Part shown: one piece after another, positions 1 through 12,562 of the stretch | Position numbering within the stretch: position 1 is the stretch's first letter | Layout: every line of letters starts with the position of its first letter | Assembly: GCA_007922195.1 (NCBI GenBank) | Contig: ML681963.1 | Span: 56,584,445 to 56,648,444, forward strand | Length of the DNA stretch: 64,000 bases | Direction: 5' to 3' | Source: Podocnemis expansa | Taxonomy: Eukaryota; Chordata; Testudines; Podocnemididae | Notes under the pieces: model-generated | Databases searched by the model: none | Seen by the model: the letters and a program-made list of their open reading frames with translations, nothing else | Told to the model about the DNA's origin: nothing | Position numbers and translations under genes: made by a program

Positions 1-254
1 CCCTGTGGACTCCTTTTCCCCATGCTGGCTCCCTGCCCCCCCTTCCCCTACCTCCTGGTGATAGGCAAAAAATCAGTCTCAGTCACAGCTGGCTAGGATC
101 CTGCCTCTCCCCCTCCATGGCCCACTCACTGTCAGTCATTCAGAAAGATTAGCTTGTTCCCATGGCAGCGGCTGGGGCTGGATGTGTTCATGGACCCCTT
201 GCAATAACTCAACAGACCCCCAGTGGTCCCTAGACCACATGCTGGGAACCACTG
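1..254 (+). mobile_element. 3' part of a hAT-like non-autonomous element
   Basis: Ends GCTGGGAACCACTG, the inverse of the CAGTGGTTCCCAACC terminus seen complete at 45514 and 30203. The preceding ATGGACCCCTTGCAATAACT closely matches the interior of the copy at 45514-45874, so both belong to one subfamily. The left end lies outside the window. Confidence 0.7.
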
Positions 255-2551
255 GGCTAGATGTTATAGAACTGACCACTTCTACTTCAAGTACATAGGA
301 ATCCATGCAAAATTAGCAAGAAGCCATTCAAGGCTTCATAGACATTGAGGAAAACCTGGTAACCAATGTCATTGAGCTAAACTCAGCTTAACACACATAA
401 ATCAATTAAGAGTTGTGTCAGCTAAATTTTGTAAGAGCTGAAGACAAGGCAGGGAAGAAATTTGTGTAATGAAGATGTATTAATTTCTGTAAAGTAAAGC
501 AGAAGAAGCCAAAACTTGGCCCATAGTCTCCACATCCTGCTAATTAAGTGTTTTATGTCAAAGTGATGTTTAAAAATCAGCTAATTAATCCTCAAACCGC
601 CCCATGTGGTGAATAAGCAAATGCCATTATCTCTATTTACGCAGGTGGGGAATGTGAAAGCACATCTCTTGTGACTCGCACTGGGCCAGACAATGGATCT
701 GTGGAAGAGCTGGATTGAAGGCAGAAGTCCTAGCTGAGCTGCAACCTGTGATTCTGGCCAAACTCAAAGCCCAGTGTAGTCAATGGGAGTGTTTTCATGC
801 ACCTCAGCATGGACTCGGTGATTCCCTTAGTGCATATTTGTTCCTACTTGCCAACTTTCTAGCCTGCAGTATTTGGACCCATTAAAGTATCACTGAAGAA
901 GACATCTTTGAATCTCTACTATGTGCTTCTTCCTGACCACTGAATTAGAGGAAGTAGAGAGGGAAAAGGCTTATCAAGTGATTTGACCCCTCTGCTTTCC
1001 AGTTCAAAACTGTACCATTATTGAGGCATCTCTGCAGGGATACAGAAGGCTGCTGTAGGCAGCAGCTAAATGTTCATCAGTGAGCAATGTTTTGCTTGAA
1101 AAAAAATGTGTTTAATATGATAACCTGTTTACCTGGCCCATATTACCTCCCTGTCTGAGGTATACACATTCTTGTGACATACACATTGTAATGGTATCCA
1201 GTCAAATATTTAATGCAGTTTGAAATGAAAATTTTAGTTTAGCCTGTTACGTGGTTTTCTTTTCTCAAGCAGCTTGAGAGTTCTTTATTAATGATCTTCC
1301 TAATCTAAACATACCATGTATATAAACCTTGGCTATGAACCCTTCAGTAACATGCATCATATGCATAAGGGTGCAATGAAAATATTCTTTCCCTAAATAA
1401 ATGCGGAAGGGCAGTGAGTATCTGCAGTGTGTAGCAAAATTCAGAAGAGATAGGACTATTTCAGAATCTGGACTGCCTCTTCCCTGCAAAGGGATATCTT
1501 GCATTTTCCTCTCTGTATCCTGGTCATTTCCCCTGAAGAAAGATCAAAGTGTTTGCATTATGTTTCCCAAACTTTGAACAACATAATTTTCCCTGGGGGG
1601 AGTTTTCCAGCAGGATAATATATAGTCCAGTTTTTATGTTATCTAATTCCATTTGCCTGAGATCAGTGTTTTATGGCCATATCAGTGTTTTCAAATTGCT
1701 CTATATTTTCTTAGCTTGATAGGAATTTACAGCGCCCAGAGTGGAAAGAAATGGGACTGGGAAATTATTTTTGTCAATTATTTCTGACTGGAGTGTTTGC
1801 CCCATTGATTAATTTTGCTAATTAGTTCTAAAGGAAGTAGTTACTGCAAATACCCAAATAATTATGGAGGTGATTGGCTAGAAGCACCCACACTATCTGT
1901 CAGGTTTTGCTGTGTTTTTCTTCCCCCCTCATTGGCTGAAGAAGAAGCAAACAGATACATAAACAGAGCTGTCTGGACTCAGGATAGTGGCTGCTTGCTA
2001 AAACAGCACCATGCACTTTACTGTGTCACAATTTGCACTTAGCTGAAGGGAGATGTGTGGCACACAGGACTTGAGTTTCTGCCCCTCTGCACTGGAAGGA
2101 AATCAATAGTTAACATATACTGAGTTTCCGCCTGCAGGATGCGCTGCTGTCCTGTGCCCAAGAAAGAAAAAGAAAAGTTGGTGGGGCTTGAAATACTGAA
2201 AGCATCATCTTGGTAAGAATAAGTTTTCAAAAGCAACTCCTGTTCTGCTTTGGAGCACTGTGTTTCAGTCATGTTCCCCACACCAGCCCTCTCCTCCCTG
2301 GGGCTCATCTGTGGAATGCTGCAGGAAAATGCATAATTATGTCTTTTCCTTAATAATTGCATTTTGTAGAGTTGCTCATTTGCTGGATGTTGGAATTATT
2401 ATTATAATAAGGTTAATATTTATGCTTCTTTTTCTATGTTTGTTGGCAGCTCTTAGAAAGATACCTAGAAACTTTTGTGCAAATTTGTGAATGTTCCAAA
2501 TGAAAAAATGAAATGTTAATTGTTTCAGAGGAGTTGACCCTTCATCCATTA
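255..2551. other. Intergenic DNA, no gene seen
   Basis: Mostly single-copy, AT-rich sequence. ORFs here are short and without homology that I recognise. One MIR-like fragment is listed separately. Confidence 0.7.
620..745 (+). repeat. MIR-like SINE fragment
   Basis: Order of words matches the 3' half of MIR: CCATTATCTCTATTTACGCA, a GTGAAAGCACATCTCTTGTG block, then GGAAGAGCTGGATTGAAGGC. Old and diverged. Confidence 0.5.
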
Positions 2552-2695
2552 GTGTGGCCTAGTAAATGGAATACTGACTTGGGACTCACGTGGCTTGGCT
2601 TCCATTCCCATGTTTGCTACTGGCCTACTAAGTGCCCTCAAGCAAGTCTCTTCATGCCTCAGTTTCTCCATCAGTAAAACAGAGCTACTGTAGAC
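2552..2695 (+). repeat. tRNA-derived SINE, diverged
   Basis: Starts GTGGCCTAGTAAATGGAATA (A-box-like) and continues to GCCTCAGTTTCTCCATCAGT, the typical body of turtle tRNA-derived SINEs. The 3' tail is missing. Confidence 0.6.
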
Positions 2696-2702
2696 ATAGC
2701 CT

Positions 2703-2764
2703 AAGATACCACAGGACTCTAGTTGTCTTTGCTGTACACAGACTAACATGGCTACTTCTCTGGA
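2703..2764 (-). repeat. Fragment of the CATCAGATGC interspersed repeat
   Basis: On the minus strand reads AGTAGCCATGTTAGTCTGTG and on to ACTAGAGTCCTGTGGTA, the start of a repeat also present at 3975 and 16093. It abuts the SINE at 2552-2695. Confidence 0.55.
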
Positions 2765-3974
2765 AGTTTCTATGTAAAGAGAGGATCTGGTTGCAAATTG
2801 GGCCTGATCCTGCAAACTCCGACTCAGATGAGACTTGCCACGAGAAAGGACTTCTCAGATGAGAAGTTGCAAAGTCATGGTACCACTAATTGCAACTACA
2901 TTCAGGAAGTGACCTTTATTGCAACAACAGCCCAAGTCCAGGATGTGCACGGAAACATACTCTGAAGCCAGTGATCAGGCAGAAACATCTAACTAGTATG
3001 CCTGCAGTTCTCCATTAGTGAGGTCAAATGCTAATGATGTCATGTCAGACATTGCAGAAATTCACTCTCACTGTAGCAGGACAACCTCCTATGAGGTGGG
3101 ATTCTCTCTTTCAGTTCCAGGGATCCCACACTAAATTTTCAGAAGTGACCAGTGATTCAAGGTGCCCGGCGTGAATCACCTTAAACAAGAGGCTCAAGTT
3201 CCAGAGAGCAGAAACCCAGAACTTTTGAAAATCAGACTCTTTTGAGTGCTGTAAATTGTGCATCCAAAATCAAGTCACATCAGAAGGCCCCATAATACCT
3301 TAGAAATAGGGGATGACTCATTCATTTGTGCTGGATGGAATTTTTCACTGGTTCCTCGTTGAAATATTTCAGGTTTCTGAGAGGCATTCATTTAGCAGAG
3401 AAATCAGTCAACTTTCACTGACTATCACTTGCTGGATCCATACCTTGAAGCAAATGATGAGGCTGTTCTTGGGCCTCTGACCCAAAGCTCACACAAGCAG
3501 CCCACTTAAATGTATCGTCCTAACACAAGCACGCATTATGGATAATGTTTTAGGATCCCTTAGATATATGGGTTTGTTTTCTAGGTCATTAACAGAGATA
3601 ATCACTATACCAGCTAATTGCTGCTAATTATTACTGTGTATTGTTTATCACATTTATGGGCAGATAAAGAATAATCTCTTTCTCTCCTTACCAACTTGAG
3701 AGCTATTAAGCCTTTTGTGCTGCTTATTATATTGCTGCATATTTTCAAACCATACAATTAGTGAAAAACTTAATAATTTGCTCATAGCACTTGATCATAA
3801 GTGTATGGGGTTTTGTGGGCTTTTGCCCCCCTGCGTATTTTCATGTTATTTCCATATGGTAAATTAGTTTCATTTACATTCAAGAGTTTTTTCTCAACTT
3901 GTTAGAGCATTTTGGGAATCATGAGCCTTGCATTCTCATTCTCTTTGCACACATGCAAAACCACCTTGCAGTAG
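2765..3974. other. Intergenic DNA with AT-rich candidate conserved element
   Basis: No coding signal. At 3540-3810 the sequence is AT-rich but not simple-repeat, with clustered TAAT/ATTA homeodomain-type cores and a GATAA word. It could be a conserved non-coding element; only alignment can tell. Confidence 0.35.
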
Positions 3975-4150
3975 GTAAAACAAACAAGGAGTCCTGTGGT
4001 ACTTTTAAAGACTAACAAATTTGTTTATTGCATTTGCTTTCAGGGGAGAAAATTCCACTTTGTGAGATGCTTTGAAGATGGGTAAACTTGCAGAATGGGA
4101 GAAAAATAAAGGCAGGGAAGTGTAAGTCATGGGATCAGGTCACACTGTAA
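3975..4150 (+). repeat. Interspersed repeat, CATCAGATGC family
   Basis: Reads AAGGAGTCCTGTGGTACTTT, then AGACTAACAAATTTG, then GAAAATTCCACTTTGTGAGATGC. The left half of the element at 16093 has the same order and even shares the tail near GGGATCAGGTCAC. A common reptile repeat; I do not assign a class. Confidence 0.6.
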
Positions 4151-6291
4151 CAGCAAATCAAAGCAGTTGTTAAGATTCAAACACTGGGGAGCAGCATATA
4201 GAGGAAGATGAGGTCTCTAGGGGACATTTCTCTATATAGGAAGCCCACCAGCCACTGGGAAAGTGGATGGGAAGATCAGGACCACGCTATACTGTAATAA
4301 GGCTATTCTCAGTTTATCTAAACCCACAGGGGCTTCTGGGGCTGCCCTAGGTTATGCCACCCAAGGCCTTCCACAGTATTGTTAAGCCCAAATGTTCAAA
4401 CATTCATGCGTCAGGTCCTCAAAGTCATGTGAGGGGCTTAAAAATGATGAGTTTTTTCAAAAAATTATTTGAAAGGGGTTCTTTTGGCTTTTGACTTTTT
4501 AGAGGTCATTTTCAAACTTTCCTCTGCAACTATGAGGGCTAGAAACTTCTCTTTAATGAAAGCTGTGATTCTTCTATAATATTATGATTCTAGTCATTAG
4601 GACTTACAAAAAACCCCAGATACCATGTGGCTCATGGATCATGAGAACCCCAACCAAGGGAGCATGAAGATGGCTTAAGGGTACTTTGGTCCTGATTGCA
4701 AGCACAGGAGTGCAGTCAGTGGGAATGAGACCCAGAGTCTTAGCACTTCTTTGCCCTCATTCACACAAAGCGTTAGATTCAGTCATGCCGTGATGGCCTG
4801 TTCATCTCCTTGGTACCTAACTGTGCCACCATGGGGGGCTGTTTTGATCTTGCTGCCTGGGGATCTTACAGATGGCACTGCTGTTCTGTCGCCATTTGAA
4901 TCACAACATGAAGCTCCCTTGCTGATTTCAGTCAGATAACACGAGCCAGCAGTTGCAGAGTGTATTATTTATTACTTTAATTGTATATCTTTTGTAAAAT
5001 GCCTTCAGATGCCTTGCTCAACTTTACAGTTAATTTTGAATGGGACCTTTTTTGAGGTGCTGAAAGGCTTGAGTAATTTTTAAAACCAAGCCAAGCTGCA
5101 TTTTTGGTGCCTGCGGTTATATGCCTGGATTCTGGCTAGGACCAGAGTAGAAGGGCTGGGAATCTCATGAGAATAGAAACTGCTCAAGAGCAATCCTCAC
5201 ACAGGATCACTGATGCATCTAGGCTTCCGGATGCTGATTTGAAACAAAGCCCAAGTGCTACAGTTTTTTCATCACTAATACACATATGGTGCATAAATTA
5301 TTTTCATTTAGCAGTTTATGATCTTAATGTTGCTGCCTGCATGAAAGAAAAATCCCTTTAAAAATGGCTTTAAAGAAACCCCAAAAGTTTCTATGCACAG
5401 CACAGGGATATGGACTTTGCAGCAGCCATCACACATATCACTTTTCAGTAGCAAAATTAATGGAGACAAAGGACCCCTCCTTTTTCTTTAGGGGTGATGA
5501 CAGTTTAAAAAAATGTCATGTCCTGTCTGCACTCTTTTCATTTGGCAGAATTTGGTAGTTGATATAATTTGGCACTGATCCTCTGTCTAAACCATGTCCA
5601 ACATTTCATGCAATAAAGTTAATGGACTTTTCCATCTTTGAACAGCTGAATTCTTTCTGAGCAGCTGCTCTGGGTTATTGATGAACTAATTAGGATGCTG
5701 CCTTAGGCATGCCACTAGACTATGAAAGACATTTTTACATATTCCAGTATACACCAGAAGAAAAGTGTTTCTAAATGTTCCTGCTTCCAGGAATATAGCT
5801 CCTAATGTTATGGTTCCCCTCCCCTGACCCTGGAAGGCAAAGGGAAATGAATGCAAGGAGCAGAATTTGAAAATGTGACAAATCAGATTCTCACTGACAA
5901 TAAAACCCTGTTGAATTTTTTTAATAAACCTTTTTTTCCTAGTGAAAAATTATTTTTTTCACAAACTGCTCATTTTAACAGAAAAAAATTCATTTCCAAC
6001 TTTAGGTTTGGTCCTGCCCCTCCTCACTTCTTCTGATGGTAAAAAAGAGAAACGGAAAGGGGGAGAAGTGGGGACTCAAAAAACTGAAAAACAAACCTTT
6101 TGCTTTCAGTTTGGTTTTTTGAAATCCTCATAATTTCCAAAATTTCCAAATAAAATGAAAATATTTAAATTTTTTAAGGAGCATTTCACAGACAATACTC
6201 ACCATTATTCAGCCAACTTTTCTGGCAGACCATATACTTGTAAGCATATTATGTGTTTTTTGCTTTCTAGAGATGCTGGGCCAGATGTGGT
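4151..6291. other. Intergenic DNA, no gene seen
   Basis: Single-copy-looking sequence. At 5900-6180 there is an A/T-rich block with runs of T and GAAAAA/TTTTTC words, like the old AT-rich repeats at 14.7-15.0 and 33.5-33.9 kb. Confidence 0.6.
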
Positions 6292-6886
6292 CAGGGCTGG
6301 TCCTACCATGGAGATAACCTAGGTGGTCACTTAAAACATCAAACATTACGGAGCATCAAGGGCTGCTGGACTGGGGCCAGCAAGGTTATTTTTAATTTCC
6401 CACTCTGCTCTGCAGAGTCATGTAGCCCAGGGTGGACCAAGGCAGGAAATCCAGGAAACAAGCTTTTTCAGCTGGCTCCACTCCCCACTCAAGAAAAGGT
6501 AAGTGCTGGGGGTGGGGGTGGCTAGGGAGACTAGGGACAGGGCGGAGGGAGGGCTAGGAGATGGGGCAGGTGCTCCTCGGCCGGCCCGCGGCTTGTCCTG
6601 GCATGACCTGTGGGTCACCACTCAGCCCGTTCCCCTGAGCTGCCTGGCAGCCTGCTGCAGCCTGCCATGGCCCGCCATCACTCAGCCCAGCCCAACCTGC
6701 CAACGGGGCCTGCTTGGCCTGGCCTGCTGCTCACCCATGCTTGTGGGGACCTAGGTGGGATGGGAAGGAGGGCCCATGACCCACCGGGTCACTACCAGGC
6801 CTGTGCGCCCCAGGCCACCACCTGGGGGGAAGGAAGAAGCAAAATCATAGTTGACTAGGGTGCCAAAAAAGCTTGAGTTGGCCCTG
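6292..6886 (+). mobile_element. hAT-like non-autonomous element, 595 bp
   Basis: Ends CAGGGCTGGTCCTACC and, inverted, CAGGGCCAACTCAAGC. Flanks are GATGTGGT (6284-6291) and GATGCGGT (6887-6894), an 8-bp target duplication with one mismatch, as expected of hAT. The interior is GC-rich with CCTGCCATGGCCCGCC-type words and no transposase. Its ends resemble the element at 24852-25146. Confidence 0.8.
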
Positions 6887-7500
6887 GATGCGGTAGTGGC
6901 AAAAGTGAGTTAAGCACTGTGGGGGAAGCACATTTACTTCCACTGAGAATGAACATGCCAGGGTTTGCTCTGTGTTTCTAACCACACACACCACTAGAGT
7001 TTCCCTAATGCATCTGTTTTGATTGGACTGTAATTCCCCATGTGAAGAAAGAGCTGCTAGGGAACCCATATGTGGTGGCTACTCAATGAGGATACAAGTC
7101 ACTATTTGATTCCAGAACTGAGGGCTTTCCCCATGTTTTTCTTCACCGGCAAAACATGGGTATATTCACTGGTAGTAAGTCTGAAACAGGACTTTTGTTT
7201 AACTTAAAATGCCCTCTCAATATGTGCTGGAGGGATTCCTCTCTCACAAAGTGAGGACTAGTGATAGAATCCAAAACCCCACCCAAATCAATTAACTAAA
7301 GTGAGGAGTAGCTTGTAACTAAGCAAGCTCGTATCATATACCCATACAGGAACCAAACTGGCTTCCCTGGAGGTGTAAGACAAAAGGCACAGACTCTTCT
7401 TTTATTTGCCCTGGTATCAGTCAGGAAAAGCCAATTCAAGTGGCACAAGTCAGACCCTCTGAGTCCTAGTTGGTCAGTCTTGCAGAGATGGCTGAGTCCA

Positions 7501-7615
7501 GTTCAAATCAAATCAAATCATAGGGCTGGAAGGGACCTCATGAGATCATTGAGTCCAACCCCCTGGGAATTGAACCCAGGACCTTCTGCATGTTAAGCAG
7601 AGGTGCTAAGACAGC
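7501..7615 (-). mobile_element. CR1 3' tail fragment
   Basis: Starts with AATCA repeats and ATAGGGCTGGAAGGGACCTC, the inverse of a CR1 3' end, and continues GAACCCAGGACCTTCTGCAT. Severely 5'-truncated. Confidence 0.8.
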
Positions 7616-7627
7616 TGTGAAAAGACA

Positions 7628-7706
7628 TCAGGGCCTGAGCCAAAGCTCGGTGAACTCAGCGAGAATCTTGCCATGATTTCAGTGGACTTTGGATCAGGCT
7701 CTTTGA
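7628..7706. repeat. Foldback MITE fragment (GGGCCTGA...TCAGGC)
   Basis: GGGCCTGAGCCAAAGCTCGG at the left and GACTTTGGATCAGGCTC at the right pair with each other around TTTCAGTGG. It is one of a short foldback family common in turtle DNA; related pieces are at 33.2 and 54.1 kb. Confidence 0.5.
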
Positions 7707-8929
7707 ATATGTGGTGAGTTAGCACACTTGTGGAGTCATTTTGACCATTCCTGTATGCAGGCTAATAGACAGTGCCCATTTAATGATGCATAAGAATATT
7801 CTCCTCTATTCTACCCATGTAGGGCACTGAACTATACACCTCAAAAGTCTCTTTCCCGAGGGGTCACCTGCTTGCAGAAGCTTGAGGGGCACAGTGAGGT
7901 GTTAGCAGATGAATTAGTCTTCTAGCCATTCATACCCATCATGCCCGCTTTGTGTGCCATTCTTTACTTTCCCAACCCACGTTCAGGCTCTGTGTCAATG
8001 CTCTGGCATACCTCGCATTTTTCTGCCTGGCTGAATAAGTTCTCTGAGGGAATGTCAGCTCAGAAGATAGAAACCAGGCCCACAGCCAACTCCTACTGTG
8101 TCATCTGCTTCTGAAATGCCCATGGACGCCCTTTGGTTCCCTTTGCAAAGGTAGAAGGAGAAAGAAAGTCTAGGTTCCCTCCCATCTCTAAGACAAGAAG
8201 GGGGGGTAGTATACTTGCTGGGTGTTGCAATCTGGGTTGGCAGGCGGGCACCTTGAGGCAAGGTGGCACAGTACCATACCTTGGAGCTGGCAGGTTTTCT
8301 GGGATATGCTTGGTTCACTTACTGGCATGTGTTCAACTCACTGCTTATTTCACAGACGGAGAAAGGAGACTTCCAAGGGCAGTTATTCAGACCATCAGGA
8401 CATCTCAGTGTGCATTGGGTTTTCCATCCCAAAATGGGCTAGTCCAAGGGAATTTTGCTAAGGCAGGAGATGCCAATAAATCTCATTCTCACAAACCATA
8501 GAAGAAATAAAGTACAATGTTTATTTTATGTTCAGCCTTTTGGGATTTTACAGTGCAATGAATTCATGGTGCAGAATTTGTGGTTCCATAATGTGGATAC
8601 AAACAGGTCAATACCATAATATGTGAAATATGTACTCAACTAAATGTTTAATCCTAACTTTTCAAAGAGTTGCACAGGTTTTATTAGCCACCCAACTCAC
8701 ATTAAAGTTAGTGGGAAGGCAGTTGGTCCATTAAAATTAACGGGATCATTAAATCAGTGAGAGTACTGATCTAAATTCCATGAAGCTCTAGAAATGGTGA
8801 GGATAATCCTTATTCAAAGACTCACATACAGTTTCCTTGGAGTTTAAACAATATTATCTTACATTTATACATTTACCTTCCATCCTGAACAGCTGTCATG
8901 CTAAAACTGTCTATACACATGTGATGTAT

Positions 8930-9315
8930 AGGAACTAGGCTTATTTAGCCTGCGGAAGAGAAGACTGAGGGGGGATTTGATAGCAATCTTCAACTACCTG
9001 AAGAGATGCTCCAAGGAGGATGGAGCTCAGCTGTTCTCAGTAGTAACAGAGGACAGAACAAGGAGCAATGGTTTCAAGTTGCAGCTGGGGAGGTCGAGGC
9101 TGGATATTAGGAAAAACTTTCTTACTAGACCAGTGGTAAAGCATTGGAATGGGCTAGCTAGGGAGGTGGTGGAATCTCTGTCTTTGGAGATGTTTAAGGC
9201 CTGGCTGGACAAAACCCTGGCTGGGATAATTTAGTGAGAGTGTGGTCCTGCATTTTTTGCAGGGGGTTGGATTAGATGACCTCATGAGGTCCCTTCCGAC
9301 ACTATGATTCTATGA
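8930..9315 (+). mobile_element. CR1 retrotransposon, 3' end
   Basis: Starts in the C-terminal reverse-transcriptase ORF (GGCTTATTTAGCCTGCGGAA) and ends CTATGATTCTATGA, the CR1 3' terminus. The coding remnant at 8977-9234 ([20 protein letters not shown]) is the standard CR1 ORF2 C-terminus. 5'-truncated, non-autonomous. Confidence 0.9.
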
Positions 9316-10689
9316 AACTAGATTCTCACTGGAACATATCAAAGGAGGCTATGACAGGCTGGGGAGGACTCTCAAGGAAAAAGACTCAGGTGATCTTTAG
9401 TGGGATTCTGCCTATCCCTAGAGGAGGACAACAAAGGTGCAGGAAGATCCTGATGATAAACAGATGGCTCAGGCAGTGGTGCTATAAGGAGGACTTTGGC
9501 ATGTATGGTCACTGAGGGGCATTCATGGACAGAAGACTGTTCTCTTGGGATGGGCTACACCTGAGCTGGAGGGGAAACAGACCTCCGGGAGGGAGGGTAA
9601 CACAACTGGTTATGAGAACTTGACACTAGGAAGTTGGGGGAGATGATTGGGAGATGACTGGACAATCTTCATGCCTGATATTAACATTGAGAGGAAGGAA
9701 AATGAAATAAGAAAGGACACAGAGATAGGGAGCAGTATGGAGGTTAGGAGGAGAGGTTGTATAAATGCCAGTCTAGTGGGAAATATTGGCTGTAGATGAC
9801 TGTGCTGAATCAGGCAAGGAACATGAACGAAGCCAAGCAGCAAAATCTAAAATATTTATATACAAATGCGAGAAGCCTGGGTAACAAAATGAAGAAACTG
9901 CAGCTACTGGTAGAGGAAGTGAGACCAGATAATGAAAGGATAATTGAAACATAGTGGAATAGGAGTCACAATTGGTGTACGGGTATTGAAAGCTTATGTG
10001 CTTTTTAGGAAAGACAGATATCAAGGCAAAAGTGGGGGGTGGCATTATATATCAATGAAAAGGCTGGCTGTAAGGAAATTCAAAGTGATGGAATTAACAA
10101 CAGAATCTATCTGGGTAAAAATCACATTGGGGAAGAAAGCTACTAGAGTGTCTCCAGGGATAGTGCTTGGGGAGCGTTTTCCCAGATATGATAGCTGATG
10201 AATTTCTTCTTCAAATTGTTACTAAACCAATGAGAGGAAATGCTATCTTAGATTTGGTACTGGTGAGTAGTGAGGACCTCATATAGAGGGACTGGTTGTA
10301 GGGGACAACTTAGGTTCAAGTGACCATGAACTAATTCAGTTCAAACTAATTGGAAGGATAAACAAAAATAAATCTGTGACCAGGGTCACTTTGAAAGGGC
10401 TAACTTTAGAAAATTAAAGGAATTAGTTGGAGAAGTGGATTGGATTGAAGAACTCATGAATTTAAAGGTAGAAGAGGCTTGGAACTGCTTAGAGTCAAAG
10501 TTTCAGTAACTATCTGAAACCTACATTTCAATGAAGGGGAAAAAAGTTATAGGGAAGAGCTTAGACCAAGCTGGATGAGTAAACATCTTGGACAGGTGAT
10601 TAGGAGGAAGCACAGAGTCTACAGGGAGTGGAAAATGGGATGGATTAGCAAGGAAAGCTACCTCTAAACACTGAGGATTGGGTGGAGGT

Positions 10690-11806
10690 CAAGGATAATC
10701 AAGGCATGGCTGAAAATCTAAATAAATACTTTGCCTCTGTTTTTAAGGAAGGTGATGAGAAGCTGGGGGATAGAGTTAGGGTAGTTAACAGGAATGAGGA
10801 TATGAAAGTGGAAATTACCATACCTGAGGCAGAAGCCAAACTTGAGCTACTTGATGGGACTAAATCGGGGGGCCCAGATGACCTCCATTCAAGGCTATTG
10901 AAGGAACTGGCACATGAAATTGCCAGCCCATTAACAAGGATTTTTAATGAATCTGTAAACTCGGGGTTGTACCATATGACTAGAAAATTGCTAATATGGT
11001 TCCTATTTTCAAGAAAGGGAATAAAAGTGATCCGCATAAGTATAGGCCTGTTAGTTTGACCTCAGTAGCATGCAAGGTCTTGAAGAAAATTTTGAAGGAG
11101 AAAGTGCTTAAGAATAATGGTAACTGGGATAAAATGCAACATGGCAGCGCCGGAACTAGGTATTTCAGCACCCAGGGCATACCCGGAGTGGAATGCGCCC
11201 TTACAATGAGCAGTGTACGGAGCAAGCAGCGTGGAATGTGCCCTTTGATCAAGGGGGAAATGGAGTCACTCCACCCTAGTTATGGCCCTGCAACATGGCT
11301 TTACAAGAAGTAGATAGTGCCTGACCAAGCTGATCTCCTTTTTTTAGAGGATAACCAATTTTTTAGATAATGGTAATGTGATGGACCTAATTTACTTAGA
11401 TTTCATCAAGGCATTTGATACAGTATTTGACAGGGAATTATTAGTTAAGTTACAAAAGGTGGGGATTAATATGAATATAGTAAGGTGGATAAGGAACTGG
11501 TTAAAGTGGAGGCTACAGCAGGTCATACTGAAGGGTGAACTGTCAAGCTGGAGGGAGGTTATTAGTGGAATCCCTCAGGGATTGGTCTTGGGACTGATCT
11601 TTAACCTTTATGTTACTGACATTGACACAAAAAGTAGGAATGTGCTAATTAAGTTTGCACATGACACCAAGTTTGGAGGTATTGCCAACACAGAGAAGGA
11701 TCAGGATATCATACAGAAAGATCTGGATGACCTTGTAAACTGGAGTATCAGGAATAGGAAATTTAATAATGGGAGGTGCAGGGTTCATGCATTTAGGGAC
11801 AAATAA
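10690..11806 (+). pseudogene. CR1 ORF2 reverse-transcriptase remnants
   Basis: Three open blocks in different frames. Block 10682-10970 reads GGPDDLHSRLLKELAHEI; block 10996-11135 reads VPIFKKGNKSDPHKYRPVSL (RT motif 1-2 region); block 11378-11806 reads MDLIYLDFIKAFDTV (palm motif A), then GIPQGLVLG (motif B), then IKFAHDTKFGGI. The last is motif C, where the FADD expected in CR1 is FAHD, so a catalytic Asp is lost. A frameshift lies near 10980 and the 146-bp hAT insertion splits the QHGF region. Not functional. Confidence 0.88.
11145..11290 (+). mobile_element. hAT-like element, 146 bp, perfect 8-bp duplication
   Basis: Ends CAGCGCCGGAACTAGG and CCTAGTTATGGCCCTG. Flanked by CAACATGG at 11137-11144 and again at 11291-11298, both within CR1 sequence. 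Same family of ends as 11965, 46402 and 55823. Confidence 0.9.
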
Positions 11807-11964
11807 CAAGAATTTTTCCTATGGGGATGCATCACTTGGAAGGGACTGAGGCGGAGAAAGACCTGGGAGTACTGATCACAGGATAAGTATGAGCAGCCAA
11901 TGCAATGTGGCTGTGAAAAAAAGCTAATGCAGTCCTAGGAAGGATCAGAAGAGGTATTTCAAGT

Positions 11965-12375
11965 CAGAGCCATAACTAGGGCGGGACTAATGGGGCAAAG
12001 ACCCGGGTGGACTATTTTAAAGGGCAGTCGCCAGACCCTGCCTGACCCAGAGCCAAGCAGGGGCTGGGGTTTCTCCCACTCTGCCCCAAACATTCCTGGC
12101 TACTCTGGCCCAGTGGCAGGGGAAGATACCCTCCCGCCTGGTTTCAGCCACTCTCCTCCGTCAGCAGGGGAAGCATTCCCCCACCAGGTCTCCAGCCTCT
12201 CTCTGCCAATGGCAGGGGAGGCACCCCCTGCCGGGTATCGGCCACTCTCCCCTGGTGACAGAGGAAGGCACCCCCCCCCCATCGGGATGGATCAGGCCCT
12301 GGGCCAGATCGGGGCCAGGGGGAGCACATTTCTGGCTTCCTGCCCCAGGCACCAGAAGCTGTAGTTATGGCTCTG
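11965..12375 (+). mobile_element. hAT-like element, 411 bp
   Basis: Ends CAGAGCCATAACTAGGG and TGTAGTTATGGCTCTG (inverted repeat). Target duplication TTTCAAGT (11957-11964) and TTTCAAGC (12376-12383). The interior has three or so GC-rich tandem units with GGCAGGGGA and CCACTCTCC words. It sits in the CR1 copy. No transposase. Confidence 0.9.
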
Positions 12376-12562
12376 TTTCAAGCAGAGACAGGGAAGTGTT
12401 AGTGCCGCTATACAGGTCACCGGTGAGACTCCATCTTGAATATTGTACGCAGTTCTCGTCCCCTATTTTACAAAAGATGAAATCAAATTGGAACAGGTGC
12501 AGAGAAGGACTACAAAGATGGTCCAGGGAATGGAAAACCTGCCTTATGAGAAGAGACTCAAG

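Larger units (their letters stand above)
6887..8929. other. Intergenic DNA, no gene seen
   Basis: Apart from a CR1 tail (7501-7615) and a foldback fragment (7628-7706), no repeat or gene is recognised. The 122-codon ORF at 8133-8501 has no domain that I recognise. Confidence 0.6.

Noticed and set aside
8133..8501. 122-codon ORF
   Set aside because: No domain, no splice or promoter context, and a competing frame over the same DNA.
10690..11806. A retroviral or domesticated reverse transcriptase gene
   Set aside because: Motifs are CR1-type, there are no LTRs, frames are broken, and motif C has lost a catalytic Asp.
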